NCBI GenBank assembly: GCA_964485235.1
Contig: CAZAIO010000018.1
Span: 1-29,317, forward strand
Direction: 5' to 3'
Length of the DNA: 29,317 nt
Origin: CAZAIO01 sp964485235
Lineage (GTDB): Bacteria; Chloroflexota; Dehalococcoidia; GIF9; UBA5629
Each line of letters opens with the position of its first letter. The first letter of the stretch is position 1. This document shows positions 15,955 to 25,520 of this stretch, in pieces. The position numbers and the translations under genes are program-made. The notes under the pieces are model-generated. The model saw only the letters and a program-made list of their open reading frames with translations. It did not search any database and had not been told where the DNA came from.

Positions 15955-16392
15955 TCAATCCATAGAAATCTTATAGTCAACAACAGTAAAAATTACATCG
16001 TTATCTTTACCTACGGTAACCGTTACTTCCTGAATTCCATCATCAGGAGTATGCAAAGGCATTGAGTCCACATTCACAGAGTAGGACTCGTTTATTAAAT
16101 CCTGTGGCAATGTGATCGCTGGATAGGTCGTCGCCTCTATCAAATATGGTTGTATCCTTGTGTCTTCCATCTGGCTTTTCGCAATGTTTTCGGCGGTAAC
16201 TCTCTCATGGCTGACTATAAGAGTCTTCGAAGAGACTGATAGTCCTATAAGAAAGACAACGGCAACAATGCCAAAAATGCTCATCGATACAAGCGTTTCC
16301 ACCAGGGTAAATCCGTGATCCCCCTTTAGAAATTTTCTTATTCTGTAAATACAATTTAACATCATCGTTTTTCCAATACTTACTCTGATCAT
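15955..16392 (-). CDS. Minor prepilin (GspI/PilV-like)
   Basis: A 27-residue leader ends in GDHG, cleaved before F28. The mature start FTLVETLVSMSIFGIVAVVFLIGL keeps Glu at +5, and the FTLVETLVS form is typical of GspI/PilV minor pilins. The short C-terminal domain (145 residues total) is followed at once by another minor pilin gene. Its ATG overlaps the pilC stop by 4 bases (ATGA), so translation is coupled to the platform protein. A second in-frame ATG a few codons later could also serve. A role in starting pilus assembly is inferred from family and gene order. Confidence 0.86.
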   Translation of the reverse strand: MIRVSIGKTMMLNCIYRIRKFLKGDHGFTLVETLVSMSIFGIVAVVFLIGLSVSSKTLIVSHERVTAENIAKSQMEDTRIQPYLIEATTYPAITLPQDLINESYSVNVDSMPLHTPDDGIQEVTVTVGKDNDVIFTVVDYKISMD

Positions 16393-17594
16393 CCCACCAG
16401 GCTGAGACTGGAGTACATCGGCATAAAGATCGATAATGCCAGAAAACCCACCCCCAGTCCTACCATTATCGTCATGGCCGGTTCAACCATGGACAATATT
16501 GTCTGCACACGGCTATCAGCTTCGATTTCGTAGTTTTGTGCAACGACTATAAGCACCTCATCAAGATTTCCTGTCTCCTCACCCACTTTTGTCATTTCAA
16601 CCATGAGAGGGAGAAACACTTTGTGTCGTCTCAGCGGTTTTGATAAGCCTTCACCATTCAACATGTCTTGCTCAACTTCATTCAGAGCTGACGCAATAAT
16701 TCGATTCCCGCTGGCCTGTGCAGTTAATGTCATAACCTCCGGCAATGGCAGACCTGCTTTAAACAGTAGCGATAAACTTCTGCAGCTACGAGACAATTCA
16801 CCAAGTACAACCACTTTGCCGATGATAGGTAATTTAAGCATTATCTTATCCTTCAATAATCGACCGCCCTGAGTTCTGGAATACATAAACCCAACCAGCC
16901 CTATTCCAATAAGGATAATAAATATATACAGTCCATACTGAGACATGGTATCAACGAGCCATAATAATATTTTGGTTGGAATCGGCAGTTCACCTCCTAA
17001 AGATGAAAACATGCCTACAATAGGCGGTAAAACCACCACAATGAGAATAAATCCAATCACAACCGACAGACCGAGCACGATAATGGGATACGTTAACGCA
17101 GTTTTCAGTTTTTTTATTGCTCCGGACTCCCTTTCAATATAATCTGCCAGGTTTCTGAGCACACTTTCCAGCCCACCAGTCTGCTCACCGACTCCGACCA
17201 TCTTACTGTATATCGTGGAAAAAACATGCGGATATTTCGATAACGCCGCAGATAGTGAACTGCCGCTCCGAAGATCAGAAATCACCTCTATCAGTACACG
17301 TTTGAATTCCTTGTTATTTGCCTGCACTTGAAGCAATTCAAGACTATGGACAATACCTACACCCGATTCAATGAGTAAGGCTAACTGACGGGAAAATGTT
17401 GTAAGCTCTGCTTGTTTTACCCTGGGCTTAAAGAATGTTCCCATATCCGGTAAAAAGGATGTAATCTGCTTTAGATTGATTACTTTATATCCAATGTTAC
17501 TGAGCATATCCAGCGCCGCCTCTTCGCCTATAGCTGATACCCTGCCTTGCACTATTTGCATTTCTTCGTTATATCCCAAATATTTGTATTCCAT
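16389..17594 (-). CDS. pilC: Type IV pilus inner-membrane platform protein PilC
   Basis: Polytopic platform that couples the ATPases to pilin insertion. The 401 residues contain two GspF-type domains: the first from about 65 (FSRQLALLIESGVGIVHSLELL) to 190, the second from about 270 (SRSCRSLSLLFKAGLPLPEVMTL) to 395. Each ends in GE(Q/E)TG...L near a membrane helix (GVGEQTGGLESVL and KVGEETGNLDEVL). Membrane segments lie at about 168-193, 222-240 and 370-392. It is directly downstream of pilB (35 bases) and overlaps the next minor pilin gene, the standard pilB-pilC arrangement. Confidence 0.96.
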   Translation of the reverse strand: MEYKYLGYNEEMQIVQGRVSAIGEEAALDMLSNIGYKVINLKQITSFLPDMGTFFKPRVKQAELTTFSRQLALLIESGVGIVHSLELLQVQANNKEFKRVLIEVISDLRSGSSLSAALSKYPHVFSTIYSKMVGVGEQTGGLESVLRNLADYIERESGAIKKLKTALTYPIIVLGLSVVIGFILIVVVLPPIVGMFSSLGGELPIPTKILLWLVDTMSQYGLYIFIILIGIGLVGFMYSRTQGGRLLKDKIMLKLPIIGKVVVLGELSRSCRSLSLLFKAGLPLPEVMTLTAQASGNRIIASALNEVEQDMLNGEGLSKPLRRHKVFLPLMVEMTKVGEETGNLDEVLIVVAQNYEIEADSRVQTILSMVEPAMTIMVGLGVGFLALSIFMPMYSSLSLVG

Positions 17595-17629
17595 TGCTCC
17601 CCCGCCGATATATCAATTATTACTCATAT

Positions 17630-19228
17630 TTATGCCGCTGAATAGGCATTGCGTAACACCTCGTACGGTGTTGTAATTCCCGCTTTTGCTTTTAACATGC
17701 CGTCTTTTGCTATACTAACCAGCCCATCCTTTACAGCCTGCGCACGGATTTGCGCAGCAGAAGCACCACTGACCAGCATTTGTCGTAACTCATCATTCAT
17801 TATCAGCAATTCAAATATACCTGTTCTCCCAAGATATCCACTGTAAACACAGGCTTTACATCCTTCACCATAATAAAATGTGCTCCGTTCATCTCCAGTC
17901 TCAGCCTGATACGCAATCTGTTCTACAAGAGGCACCTCGATCTCCTTATTGCAATAGGGACAGACCCGCCGTACCATGCGCTGGGCAATAATACCGACAA
18001 TCGATGAACAAATCAGAAACGGTTCGACACCAAGATCAATTAACCGAAATAGAACACTAACCGTATCATTAGCGTGGACTGAAGACAACACCAGGTGACC
18101 GGTGAGCGCTGACTGTACCGCTGTTTGTGCAGTCTCACTATCCCTGATCTCTCCAACCATGATGACATCGGGATCAAGACGGACTATCGATCGTAATCCA
18201 CTGGCAAATGTCAATCCTGCCCTTTGATTGATTTGTACCTGACTCATACCTTCAAACCGGTATTCTACCGGGTCCTCGAGTGTAATTATCTTTCGTGTGG
18301 TTTTGTCCAGAGAATTCACGGCAGAGTAGAGCGTGGTAGTTTTCCCGGCTCCTGTCGGACCGCTCACCAGTACCATCCCATAGGGCACAGCCAGCATTTG
18401 CTCGAACTTCCGCTGGCTTTCATGTAAAAAACCGATTTTAGACAGCGATAGTGCCCCCATAGATTTATCCAAAAGGCGCATGACTGTCATTTCACCGTGA
18501 ATTGTATTTATAGTAGCGACACGTACATCTATTTCCTTGCCGACAGCTTCAAATGTAAACTGGCCATCTTGAGGACGGCGATGATCAGCTATGTTCATAC
18601 CGGCAAGTATTTTTATTCTTGATATAAACGGTAAATGAATGCCGACAGGCAAAGACAGTACATCATGAAGGATTCCATCGATCCTGTAGCGAATATGTAT
18701 TTTGTCTTCTTCAGGTTCAATATGGATATCCGAAGCACGCGATTTTACACCTTCTTCCAGTACCAGGTTGAGTGCCCGGGCTACGGGAGAATCATCCTTG
18801 GTTTCAATAATACTGACCTCGGAATCAGTTTCATTCGCTTTTGATTCTACTGAGCCAACCTGATCGGCAATTGTAGAAAAAGCTCTATAATTAAAATCTA
18901 TAGCTTCCTTCACATCAATTAACTGTGCCGACACCGGTTCAATTCTCTTCTTTGTCCGCGCTGATAAAGCCTCTATGGCAAGCACATCATCCGGATTAGC
19001 CATTGCTACTTTGAGGGTATTTCTTTCGACTGATAAAGGTATAACGTTATATTTCCGTGCCAGATTTTCAGGAATTAATTGAAGTGCCTCTGGAGTCGGT
19101 GTCTGCCGCAACACATTAATACGCGGCATATTGGACAGCGCTTCTTCGGCCGCCGCCTCAACATCGACTGAGGTCTGCGGATTTATATCATAGACTTTAT
19201 CAGGTGTGTCCACCACACCATCTATCAT
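17630..19228 (-). CDS. pilB: Type IV pilus extension ATPase PilB
   Basis: Hexameric assembly ATPase of the GspE/PilB family, 532 residues. An N-terminal MshEN-like domain (about 35-115) could bind cyclic di-GMP, although its consensus is only partly kept. The core shows Walker A GPTGAGKTTT (290-299), the Asp-box LEDPVEY (317-323), Walker B VIMVGEIRD (355-363) and the His-box TGHLVLSSVHAND. Zinc-binding cysteines are C423, C426, C457 and C460 (CPYC...CKAC), which identifies an extension rather than a retraction ATPase. AAGGAG lies about 9 bases before the ATG. It heads the operon pilB-pilC-three minor pilins. Confidence 0.97.
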   Translation of the reverse strand: MIDGVVDTPDKVYDINPQTSVDVEAAAEEALSNMPRINVLRQTPTPEALQLIPENLARKYNVIPLSVERNTLKVAMANPDDVLAIEALSARTKKRIEPVSAQLIDVKEAIDFNYRAFSTIADQVGSVESKANETDSEVSIIETKDDSPVARALNLVLEEGVKSRASDIHIEPEEDKIHIRYRIDGILHDVLSLPVGIHLPFISRIKILAGMNIADHRRPQDGQFTFEAVGKEIDVRVATINTIHGEMTVMRLLDKSMGALSLSKIGFLHESQRKFEQMLAVPYGMVLVSGPTGAGKTTTLYSAVNSLDKTTRKIITLEDPVEYRFEGMSQVQINQRAGLTFASGLRSIVRLDPDVIMVGEIRDSETAQTAVQSALTGHLVLSSVHANDTVSVLFRLIDLGVEPFLICSSIVGIIAQRMVRRVCPYCNKEIEVPLVEQIAYQAETGDERSTFYYGEGCKACVYSGYLGRTGIFELLIMNDELRQMLVSGASAAQIRAQAVKDGLVSIAKDGMLKAKAGITTPYEVLRNAYSAA

Positions 19229-19363
19229 TTCCTGTTACTCCTTCATATTTATATGTAGAAAATATTTTTTCAACGGTAAAGATAAACTCCGGACTACTTT
19301 TCTCCGTATTATCTATCAAATGACCGGCACAAATCTTCAGACTGTGCATTCACATACAGATTA

Positions 19364-19392
19364 AGCATAATTTGAATTTGCGGTTGTTTCAA
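19364..19392 (-). promoter_or_regulatory. Probable promoter of the pilB operon
   Basis: On the minus strand TTGAAA (19392-19387), exactly 17 bp, then TATGCT (19369-19364). The predicted start near 19357 gives a leader of about 130 bases. The AGTACTTTAATA motif begins 20 bp upstream of the -35 box. Confidence 0.5.
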
Positions 19393-19410
19393 TAGAAACC
19401 GACTAGCCTT

Positions 19411-19449
19411 TAGTACTTTAATAAATAGTACATTAGTCCTAGTAAATTG
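19411..19449. promoter_or_regulatory. Triple TAGTA direct repeats in the pilB/surface-protein intergenic region
   Basis: Three direct repeats, TAGTACTTTA (19411), TAGTACATTA (19426) and TAGTAAATTG (19440), are spaced 15 and 14 bases apart. The first contains the 12-mer also found before the pilin gene. This lies in the 389-base divergent gap 19229-19617, which is A/T-rich and otherwise shows only the pilB promoter. No clear promoter for the plus-strand surface gene could be fixed. Confidence 0.45.
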
Positions 19450-19617
19450 AAATACAAATTATAGAATAATTCCTGTAGTTTACCTCTATATATTGATGTT
19501 AAAGATGATAAAATAGTTAAAATACGCGATTTTTTATAAAATTATATTGTGCAGTTCTCAGAAAACACGCATAATAAATATAATGAACCAGTCCTCCATG
19601 ATATAATCGGGAAGCTT

Positions 19618-22600
19618 ATGAAGATTGCAAAGAGAAAAAATATTCTCAGCATATTTTTACTTGTCAATTCACTCTTTGCTATTGTTTCAACTGCGATTCC
19701 CTGTAACCACGTATCAGCTACAACCTTACCGTTACAATGGCAAATAGTCGATACACCTAACGATGCTAATCGTGTTATTTTATCTCCTTCGGAAGTCAAC
19801 AAAATTTGGATCAGTCCGGATGGTAATGATTATTTTGCTGTAGATATTCCACACGGCAAGCTATATCAATCAACTAACGGAGGTATCACCTGGGAAAATG
19901 AATTGAGCGCCCGTCTTGTCCAGGCTGGTGCAAACATGCCGGTATGGGATATTTGTGTAGCACCCGATAACAGTCATCTCATCTTTGTTTTAACAGACGG
20001 CGATGGAACTCCAAATGGACCGAAAGAAGTATTCATTTCTGAGGATGATGGAAAGAGCTGGGATAATGCAAATATCCCGGTCCTTCCGGCGAACGAGTAT
20101 ATCAGTTGTATTGACATCTCTACTACATATAGCGGTAATAAACGCGATATCGCTGTCGGTACGAGAAATGGAACAGGTAATAGTGCTGTATGGGTGTTCA
20201 AAACAACCAATTATGGAGGCGGTTCATGGAGTAATCAGAGTATCGCTCCGTCAACAGGCTGGACGAATGGAGATATTATAGCGTTAAAATTTTCGCCGAA
20301 CTATGTCGGCGATGAAAGCATTACCACTATCTCGGCAAATGCAGGTGGTACTTTTTTGAACCTGGGAAATCATGATGGAGTAAATAACAGCACCGCATGG
20401 AATATCATTACCAACTATCCCGTTCGAATTATTTCGAATGTCGGTAACTCACCGGACCACACAGAGATAATCACCGCAGACCTTGAGCTACCCGCACACT
20501 TCGGAGAAAGCCAGACAGAGATACGGCATTATTTTATAAGTACCGATGCCTATGATGGTGTCACATATACAGGCGGGGTATTTCGTGTCGACGGTACCGT
20601 TAATAATGACATGACTCCACCGACTACAGAGCGTATTTCCAGTATTTCATATTTTTATGATCTTACCGGTAATAATATTTTACTTGCCGGTTCAGTGGAG
20701 GTAGAGCCTACAATCGGAAAAGTTGATATATGGAGATGTACTTCTCCCGACGTAACATACCCGACATGGCCTACACCGGAACGATATAAAGCACCTACAG
20801 GGGGAGCTAACTCCGGCTTCGCCAATGCACAGGTCAAGTTCGGCGTCAACGGTGATATAGCCTACTGCGGTACGAGTTCCGCTGATTTTCAGTCCGGTGG
20901 AACAAGCATGATAGCAGGTTCCAATTGCTGGCCGGAGGCACTCTTGAACAGCTCGACTCTCGATGAGTCCGCCTTTTCCGTAAGTCCTTATTCACGTCCG
21001 TATGAATTGCAAAGGAAAAATACAAAAAGACCGCTCGATCAGCTTGTCGGTAATGTGTGGAACCAGATCAGTCTGATCGATACTGAGATAACGCAGTTCT
21101 CTGATGTATCAGTATTACAACCTCGGGGCGATCCGGCACTTGTTACAACGGACTATAACGTTCTCTACCTCGCGTCATTGAATACCAATTTAGGCGTAAC
21201 TAATAGTTTCGATAGTGTCTGGCGAAGCTGCGGATCATCTTTAGGTAGTACATGGGAACGTGTACTATGTATAAATACAAGTGATAATGATTCTATTTTA
21301 CGTGTAAACATAAACGATAATACCGGTTCACATATATATAGAAGTACTGCTATTGCATTTGCAGACCGTTTTACAAGCACTATTCAGTTCTCGAACGATG
21401 AGGGACAAATATGGAACATTATAAACTCCGGTGCGAATGTAACAGATTTAACGCTGTCAAGTGATTCCGGTATGTATATACTCGATGACATTGTCGTACA
21501 TCGAGGTCAAATAGAAGACGGGAATTGGACCTGGCCGTCAGACCTGGTACAGAATACACACTTGTCGGACGGGCACACTATTAGTACACCTCGAAGAAAC
21601 CGGTTATCTAAATACGAAGGTAAAGTATATGAAGATTGGGTAGTTGTAGGCGATGCCAGCCTTGGAGAAGTTGCCTATGCTGATTATTCTCTACCTAAAA
21701 TCAAGTTCGAAGTAATTCCTTCAAATAAATACAGAATTCCTCTATACGGTAATACACATGTTATTTTTGATGAGGCATTTTATCAGAATAATACGATATA
21801 TACGGCGTTGCGTAATCCCTCAGGTACAAGTGGAAAAATCTACCGTTGGACTATAGGTGAAAGTGCTGGATGGTCGGACTTGATTCCAATAAACAGTACA
21901 TTTTACGGCCTGTCTCAACAAAATGGTGTATTATATGGAGCATGGAATACAGCTAATCCACCCAATTTCCCTCCCGGTGTCGATAGAACACTTACACCGA
22001 GAGCCCCAATATCGTCACCTATAGAATGGGACGACCTTATAACGGGTTTGCCAGCTCCCGGTGACGCTAATTACCCGGTGTCTTTCACCCGCGAACCGGT
22101 TTCACTAAAAAGTTCCGGTAACGTAATAGAGAATAATTTATGGGCGCTGGACGATAATACGTACGATTGGAATAACAGGGTTGGCTGTCTGTGGACATAT
22201 AACGACCCTGCAATAAAAATAGGCCCATGGTCCCTCTCTCCATATAGTGGTGAATACATCCCTGTCGATCCTGTAACAGGGCGGAACGATGAAATCAATT
22301 TCAGATGGCGACAGCTTATCTATGCGCATAGATATCAACTTCAGATATCCAAAGACGAATCATTCACTATGCAGGTTATGGACTTCGACAACTTCACTAC
22401 CGTCGATCTATTGTCCCCGGCATTAATTCTGCTCCCGGGTAATCTCGATGCCAATCATAAATATTATTGGCGGGTCAGAGCACGAAGCGCAATGAGCGGT
22501 GAGATTGTTCGCAGTCCATGGTCTGCCACTATGCATTTCATGGTACAGGCAGGTCTCCCTACCGTACAGGATTCACTCGGACCTCAGCTTCTCGCTCCTG

Positions 22601-22989
22601 AAAATAGATGTGGTTGCTCCTGTGATGCACCTGTATGTTTTTCATGGTCACCGTTTAAAGAAACGATCAAATATAGATTTGAACTTTCTGAGAAGGCGGA
22701 TATGAGCGATCCGCTCGTTTCCACTATGGTCAACACTACCGCATACCAATATGATGCGATTTTAAAATGCGGGACTAATTACTTCTGGCGTGTGCAGGCG
22801 TTTGAACCGTGGGAATGTGTTTGGTGTGCAAAATACTGTTTTCAGACTGAAGGGAAAAAAGCGACCAGGAAACCGCATAGTCCGATTATTCAAAATACGT
22901 CTGTATGGACCTGGATTTCTCTCGCGATATACATAATTCTGATTCTAGCTATTATCAAGTTTTTTAGAAGAAGCAGGTCGTTCCGATAA
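19618..22989 (+). CDS. Large exported, C-terminally anchored surface protein with Asp-box repeats
   Basis: The ATG at 19618 is chosen because GGGAAG lies 6 bases upstream and the product then begins with a clean signal peptide (MKIAKRKNILSIFLLVNSLF, cut near HVSA); a GTG at 19549 would precede it. The 1123-residue product has BNR/Asp-box repeats typical of sortilin-like and sialidase beta-propellers: STNGGITW, SEDDGKSW, TTNYGGGSW, SNDEGQIW. Two fibronectin-III-like domains follow near the C-terminus (each with YxxQ/xxELS and YYWRVRA or YFWRVQA strands), the last with a cysteine cluster (CGCSC, CVWC). The protein ends in one membrane helix and a basic tail (FFRRSRSFR), so it is displayed outside and anchored from the C-terminus. 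Catalytic residues of a sialidase are not evident; S-layer or adhesin function is inferred. Confidence 0.85.
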   Translation: MKIAKRKNILSIFLLVNSLFAIVSTAIPCNHVSATTLPLQWQIVDTPNDANRVILSPSEVNKIWISPDGNDYFAVDIPHGKLYQSTNGGITWENELSARLVQAGANMPVWDICVAPDNSHLIFVLTDGDGTPNGPKEVFISEDDGKSWDNANIPVLPANEYISCIDISTTYSGNKRDIAVGTRNGTGNSAVWVFKTTNYGGGSWSNQSIAPSTGWTNGDIIALKFSPNYVGDESITTISANAGGTFLNLGNHDGVNNSTAWNIITNYPVRIISNVGNSPDHTEIITADLELPAHFGESQTEIRHYFISTDAYDGVTYTGGVFRVDGTVNNDMTPPTTERISSISYFYDLTGNNILLAGSVEVEPTIGKVDIWRCTSPDVTYPTWPTPERYKAPTGGANSGFANAQVKFGVNGDIAYCGTSSADFQSGGTSMIAGSNCWPEALLNSSTLDESAFSVSPYSRPYELQRKNTKRPLDQLVGNVWNQISLIDTEITQFSDVSVLQPRGDPALVTTDYNVLYLASLNTNLGVTNSFDSVWRSCGSSLGSTWERVLCINTSDNDSILRVNINDNTGSHIYRSTAIAFADRFTSTIQFSNDEGQIWNIINSGANVTDLTLSSDSGMYILDDIVVHRGQIEDGNWTWPSDLVQNTHLSDGHTISTPRRNRLSKYEGKVYEDWVVVGDASLGEVAYADYSLPKIKFEVIPSNKYRIPLYGNTHVIFDEAFYQNNTIYTALRNPSGTSGKIYRWTIGESAGWSDLIPINSTFYGLSQQNGVLYGAWNTANPPNFPPGVDRTLTPRAPISSPIEWDDLITGLPAPGDANYPVSFTREPVSLKSSGNVIENNLWALDDNTYDWNNRVGCLWTYNDPAIKIGPWSLSPYSGEYIPVDPVTGRNDEINFRWRQLIYAHRYQLQISKDESFTMQVMDFDNFTTVDLLSPALILLPGNLDANHKYYWRVRARSAMSGEIVRSPWSATMHFMVQAGLPTVQDSLGPQLLAPENRCGCSCDAPVCFSWSPFKETIKYRFELSEKADMSDPLVSTMVNTTAYQYDAILKCGTNYFWRVQAFEPWECVWCAKYCFQTEGKKATRKPHSPIIQNTSVWTWISLAIYIILILAIIKFFRRSRSFR

Positions 22990-23140
22990 TTTTATAAAGA
23001 TTGTCAATACCGCAAAGTTCACCGAAATAAACCTTAATACCTTCATCATAAGCCGTAGTGGTATATAATGATATACTTTTTTGTACAATCACATACCATA
23101 CACAGTATCTGCCGTTATAATAAACTATTATGTCAAGTAC

Positions 23141-23169
23141 TTGCTATCACCATTTAAATTGAATATAAT
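23141..23169 (+). promoter_or_regulatory. Probable promoter of the DUF1616 gene
   Basis: TTGCTA (23141-23146), 17 bp, then a perfect TATAAT (23164-23169) predict a leader of about 26 bases. An AAGTACTT palindrome overlaps the -35 box at 23135-23142, partly like the AGTACTT motifs of the pilus promoters. Confidence 0.6.
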
Positions 23170-23201
23170 TCGGAAACACCAAGTATTACGCTAATGTTCT
23201 T

Positions 23202-24128
23202 ATGAAAATCGATAACCGAAAGATACTAATTGTGATTGTACTGCTTACAATCCTTTTAGTTCCTGTTGTGCTGCTTACCGAAGGTCCTTTGAGAATTATT
23301 CTCGGCTTTTTATTCGTAATATTTTTCCCGGGTTATACTCTTGTCTCAGCTCTTTTTGCGAAACGAGAAGACCTGCAAGGCCTTGAAAGACTCGCTCTAA
23401 GTTTTGGAGCCAGTATTGCAATTGTGCCGCTCCTCGGGCTAGCTCTCAACTACACACCTTGGGGAATCAGGCTATTGCCTGTACTGATAACGATAAGTGC
23501 ATTTATAATTATCACATCAATCATCGCATGGTTCCGCCAAAATCGTCTAACAGCGGATAAACAACTGTATTTCACTCTGAATGTAGATAGGTCCCGTTGG
23601 ACGACTATGAATGCTTTAAATAAAGGACTTACCGTTATTATCACGATTGCAATTGTAGTTGCAATTGGCGGACTGGCCTATATTATTATTTCAGCACAGC
23701 AAAATGAACCGTACACAGAGTTCTATTTATTGGGTCCTGACGGCAAAGCTGAAAACTATCCCCGCCAATTGCTTTTGAATGAACCTGCCGAGGTTATATT
23801 GGTGGTAGTCAACCACGAACGGCAACCTTCGTCGTACCGGATAGCAGTGCAGATGCATAATACTACCTACGATACAATAGACACGGGGATACTCCAGGAC
23901 GAACAAAAATATGAAGAGAGAATAAGCATCCTTCCGAAAGAACCGGGGGAAAATCAAAGGATCGATTTCTGGCTTTATAGAAATGGAAGCGATATAGCAT
24001 ATTTTGAAAAGCCTCTTTATTTATATATTGATGTCGTTACACCTGAGGCAACAGTGTCCAATGAAAAGCTCTTGGAATATTCTGATAGATATAGAAAGAA
24101 TAAACCGGAAGTGATAATGGGCGCGTAG
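23202..24128 (+). CDS. DUF1616-family membrane protein
   Basis: Family of unknown function found in archaea and Chloroflexota. The 308 residues begin with a membrane region of about five helices (about 8-26, 28-50, 66-84, 90-110 and 142-164). The typical DUF1616 block is seen at 28-88: PLRIILGFLFVIFFPGYTLV, then REDLQGLERLALSFG and NYTPWGIRL. A soluble domain (about 168-308) with an Ig-like pattern (PAEVILVVVNHE, YRIAVQMHN) is probably outside the membrane. It lies between a large surface protein and polyprenyl or sugar genes, hinting at a role in envelope or glycan assembly, but no function is shown. There is no Shine-Dalgarno sequence before the ATG. Confidence 0.87.
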   Translation: MKIDNRKILIVIVLLTILLVPVVLLTEGPLRIILGFLFVIFFPGYTLVSALFAKREDLQGLERLALSFGASIAIVPLLGLALNYTPWGIRLLPVLITISAFIIITSIIAWFRQNRLTADKQLYFTLNVDRSRWTTMNALNKGLTVIITIAIVVAIGGLAYIIISAQQNEPYTEFYLLGPDGKAENYPRQLLLNEPAEVILVVVNHERQPSSYRIAVQMHNTTYDTIDTGILQDEQKYEERISILPKEPGENQRIDFWLYRNGSDIAYFEKPLYLYIDVVTPEATVSNEKLLEYSDRYRKNKPEVIMGA

Positions 24129-24154
24129 AGCAGCGAAATAAAACCAGCCCGGAA

Positions 24155-24207
24155 AAAGCCGTATCTCCGAGTTTATGTAAAACATGTCCTGAATATTATA
24201 CGGCTTT
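24155..24207 (+). terminator. Possible terminator after the DUF1616 gene
   Basis: A 10-bp stem AAAGCCGTAT / ATACGGCTTT (24155-24164 with 24198-24207) encloses a 33-base loop and is followed by a T-rich CTTTCTTTGT. The long loop makes this weaker than the other terminators in the window. Confidence 0.45.
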
Positions 24208-24222
24208 CTTTGTAGTGTCTTG

Positions 24223-24231
24223 TGCTATAAC
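24223..24231 (+). promoter_or_regulatory. Possible extended -10 promoter for the flavoprotein gene
   Basis: TGC-TATAAC is an extended -10 element with no good -35 box. A nearly identical TGC-TATAAT occurs before the glycosyltransferase gene at 28728. Confidence 0.35.
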
Positions 24232-24273
24232 GTGATTATTATAAAAGCTTAACTGAATCAATAAAAATTAATA

Positions 24274-25443
24274 ATGGGAGAAACATTGTTCGATACAATA
24301 ATAGTGGGCGGAGGGCCTATAGGCAGTTTTATTGCCGAAAAACTTGCTTTGAAAAAGCATAAAGTAATTGTGCTGGAAAAAAAATCGGCAGCGGGCATGG
24401 AAACCTGCTGTACAGGTATTATAAGTAAAGAATGCCACGATCTGCTAAATCTTAACGGTAATGTAAATGCAATACAGGTAAATTCCGCACTGGTACTTTC
24501 CCCGTCAGGAAAACCTTTACGATTACATAGAAAAGATAATGTAGCATATGTCGTCGATCGTGCCGGTCTGGATATGGAAATTTGTAACTATGCACAAAAT
24601 GCAGGAGCGGAGTTCCGCTTTTCCACTCATGTTATTGATATTGAAGTCCACGCTGATTATGTTCAGGTGGAAACAAACGGTAACGGACAACATCATTTCC
24701 TTAAAGCAAAGACCGCTGTTGTCGCAACAGGCTACGGCTCTTTACTTACTAATAAACTAAATATAGGGAAGATCTCCAGATGCGTCATTGGAGCGCAATC
24801 TGAAGTGGAAATCAACAATAGACACGATGTAGAAATATACACAGATAGAAATATTACATCTGGTGGCTTTGCATGGCTGGTTCCGACAAATAATGGTAAA
24901 AGTCTGGCGGGTTTAATGACTTACGATAACCAGGAAGAACGTCTCAATTCGTTTTTAGATACTTTAAAGGCGGAGAGGAAAATCGCATCATATGATCCAT
25001 CGGGTAGTTATGGCGTAATACCGTTAAGACCGCTCTCCAGGACTTATACAGACAGAGTGCTGATAGTCGGAGAAGCAGCAGGGCAGGTGAAACCGACTAC
25101 GGGAGGCGGCATATATTTTGGAATACTCTGCGCAAGCATTGCTGTTAATGTAATTCACCAGGCAATCGAATCAGGCGACTACTCCATACATCAAATGTCA
25201 TCATATCAGAAGCAATGGCGAAAAAAACTGGATAAGGAATTGATGATTGAGTATTTAAGTCACAAAGTGTTGACATGGTTAAACAATCAACAAATCGAAT
25301 ACCTGTTCTCTATCGCACGAAAGAAAAAGCTACAGGAAGCAATCACCTCGATGGAAGATTTTTCATTTGACTGGCATAGTAAAATATTATTTCATATCGC
25401 TCATTCATTACTTCCTTTTGGAAATTCATGGAAAAGACTATAA
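24274..25443 (+). CDS. Geranylgeranyl-reductase-family FAD-dependent oxidoreductase
   Basis: A flavoprotein of the group that reduces isoprenoid double bonds (in archaeal lipids, chlorophyll side chains or polyprenol carriers). The 389 residues show the FAD dinucleotide fold at the start (TIIVGGGPIGSFIAEKLA, then VIVLEKK), a CCTGIIS block matching the family's CAGGL region, DRAGLD near 94-99, VVATGYGS, and the second FAD motif VGEAAGQVKPTTGGGIYFG near 264-282. The C-terminal half is helical. The substrate cannot be read from sequence. With glycan genes downstream, saturating a polyprenyl-phosphate sugar carrier or membrane lipids is a reasonable inference. No Shine-Dalgarno is visible before the ATG. 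Confidence 0.88.
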   Translation: MGETLFDTIIVGGGPIGSFIAEKLALKKHKVIVLEKKSAAGMETCCTGIISKECHDLLNLNGNVNAIQVNSALVLSPSGKPLRLHRKDNVAYVVDRAGLDMEICNYAQNAGAEFRFSTHVIDIEVHADYVQVETNGNGQHHFLKAKTAVVATGYGSLLTNKLNIGKISRCVIGAQSEVEINNRHDVEIYTDRNITSGGFAWLVPTNNGKSLAGLMTYDNQEERLNSFLDTLKAERKIASYDPSGSYGVIPLRPLSRTYTDRVLIVGEAAGQVKPTTGGGIYFGILCASIAVNVIHQAIESGDYSIHQMSSYQKQWRKKLDKELMIEYLSHKVLTWLNNQQIEYLFSIARKKKLQEAITSMEDFSFDWHSKILFHIAHSLLPFGNSWKRL

Positions 25444-25485
25444 TTTCATCGTAGTATATTTAATTCGCCGTTAAATCAGCTCAAA

Positions 25486-25514
25486 TTGAAATCTATATAT
25501 AAATACAATAAGAT
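25486..25514 (+). promoter_or_regulatory. Promoter of the GlmU-like gene, predicted leaderless
   Basis: TTGAAA (25486-25491), 17 bp, then TAAGAT (25509-25514). The -10 box ends 6 bases before the ATG at 25521, so transcription would start at or next to the start codon. No Shine-Dalgarno is present. Confidence 0.5.
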
Positions 25515-25520
25515 ATTAAA

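Noticed and set aside
19549..19617. GTG start extending the surface protein by 23 residues
   Set aside because: It would bury the signal peptide behind a charged segment; ATG 19618 has a GGGAAG ribosome site and yields a normal signal sequence.
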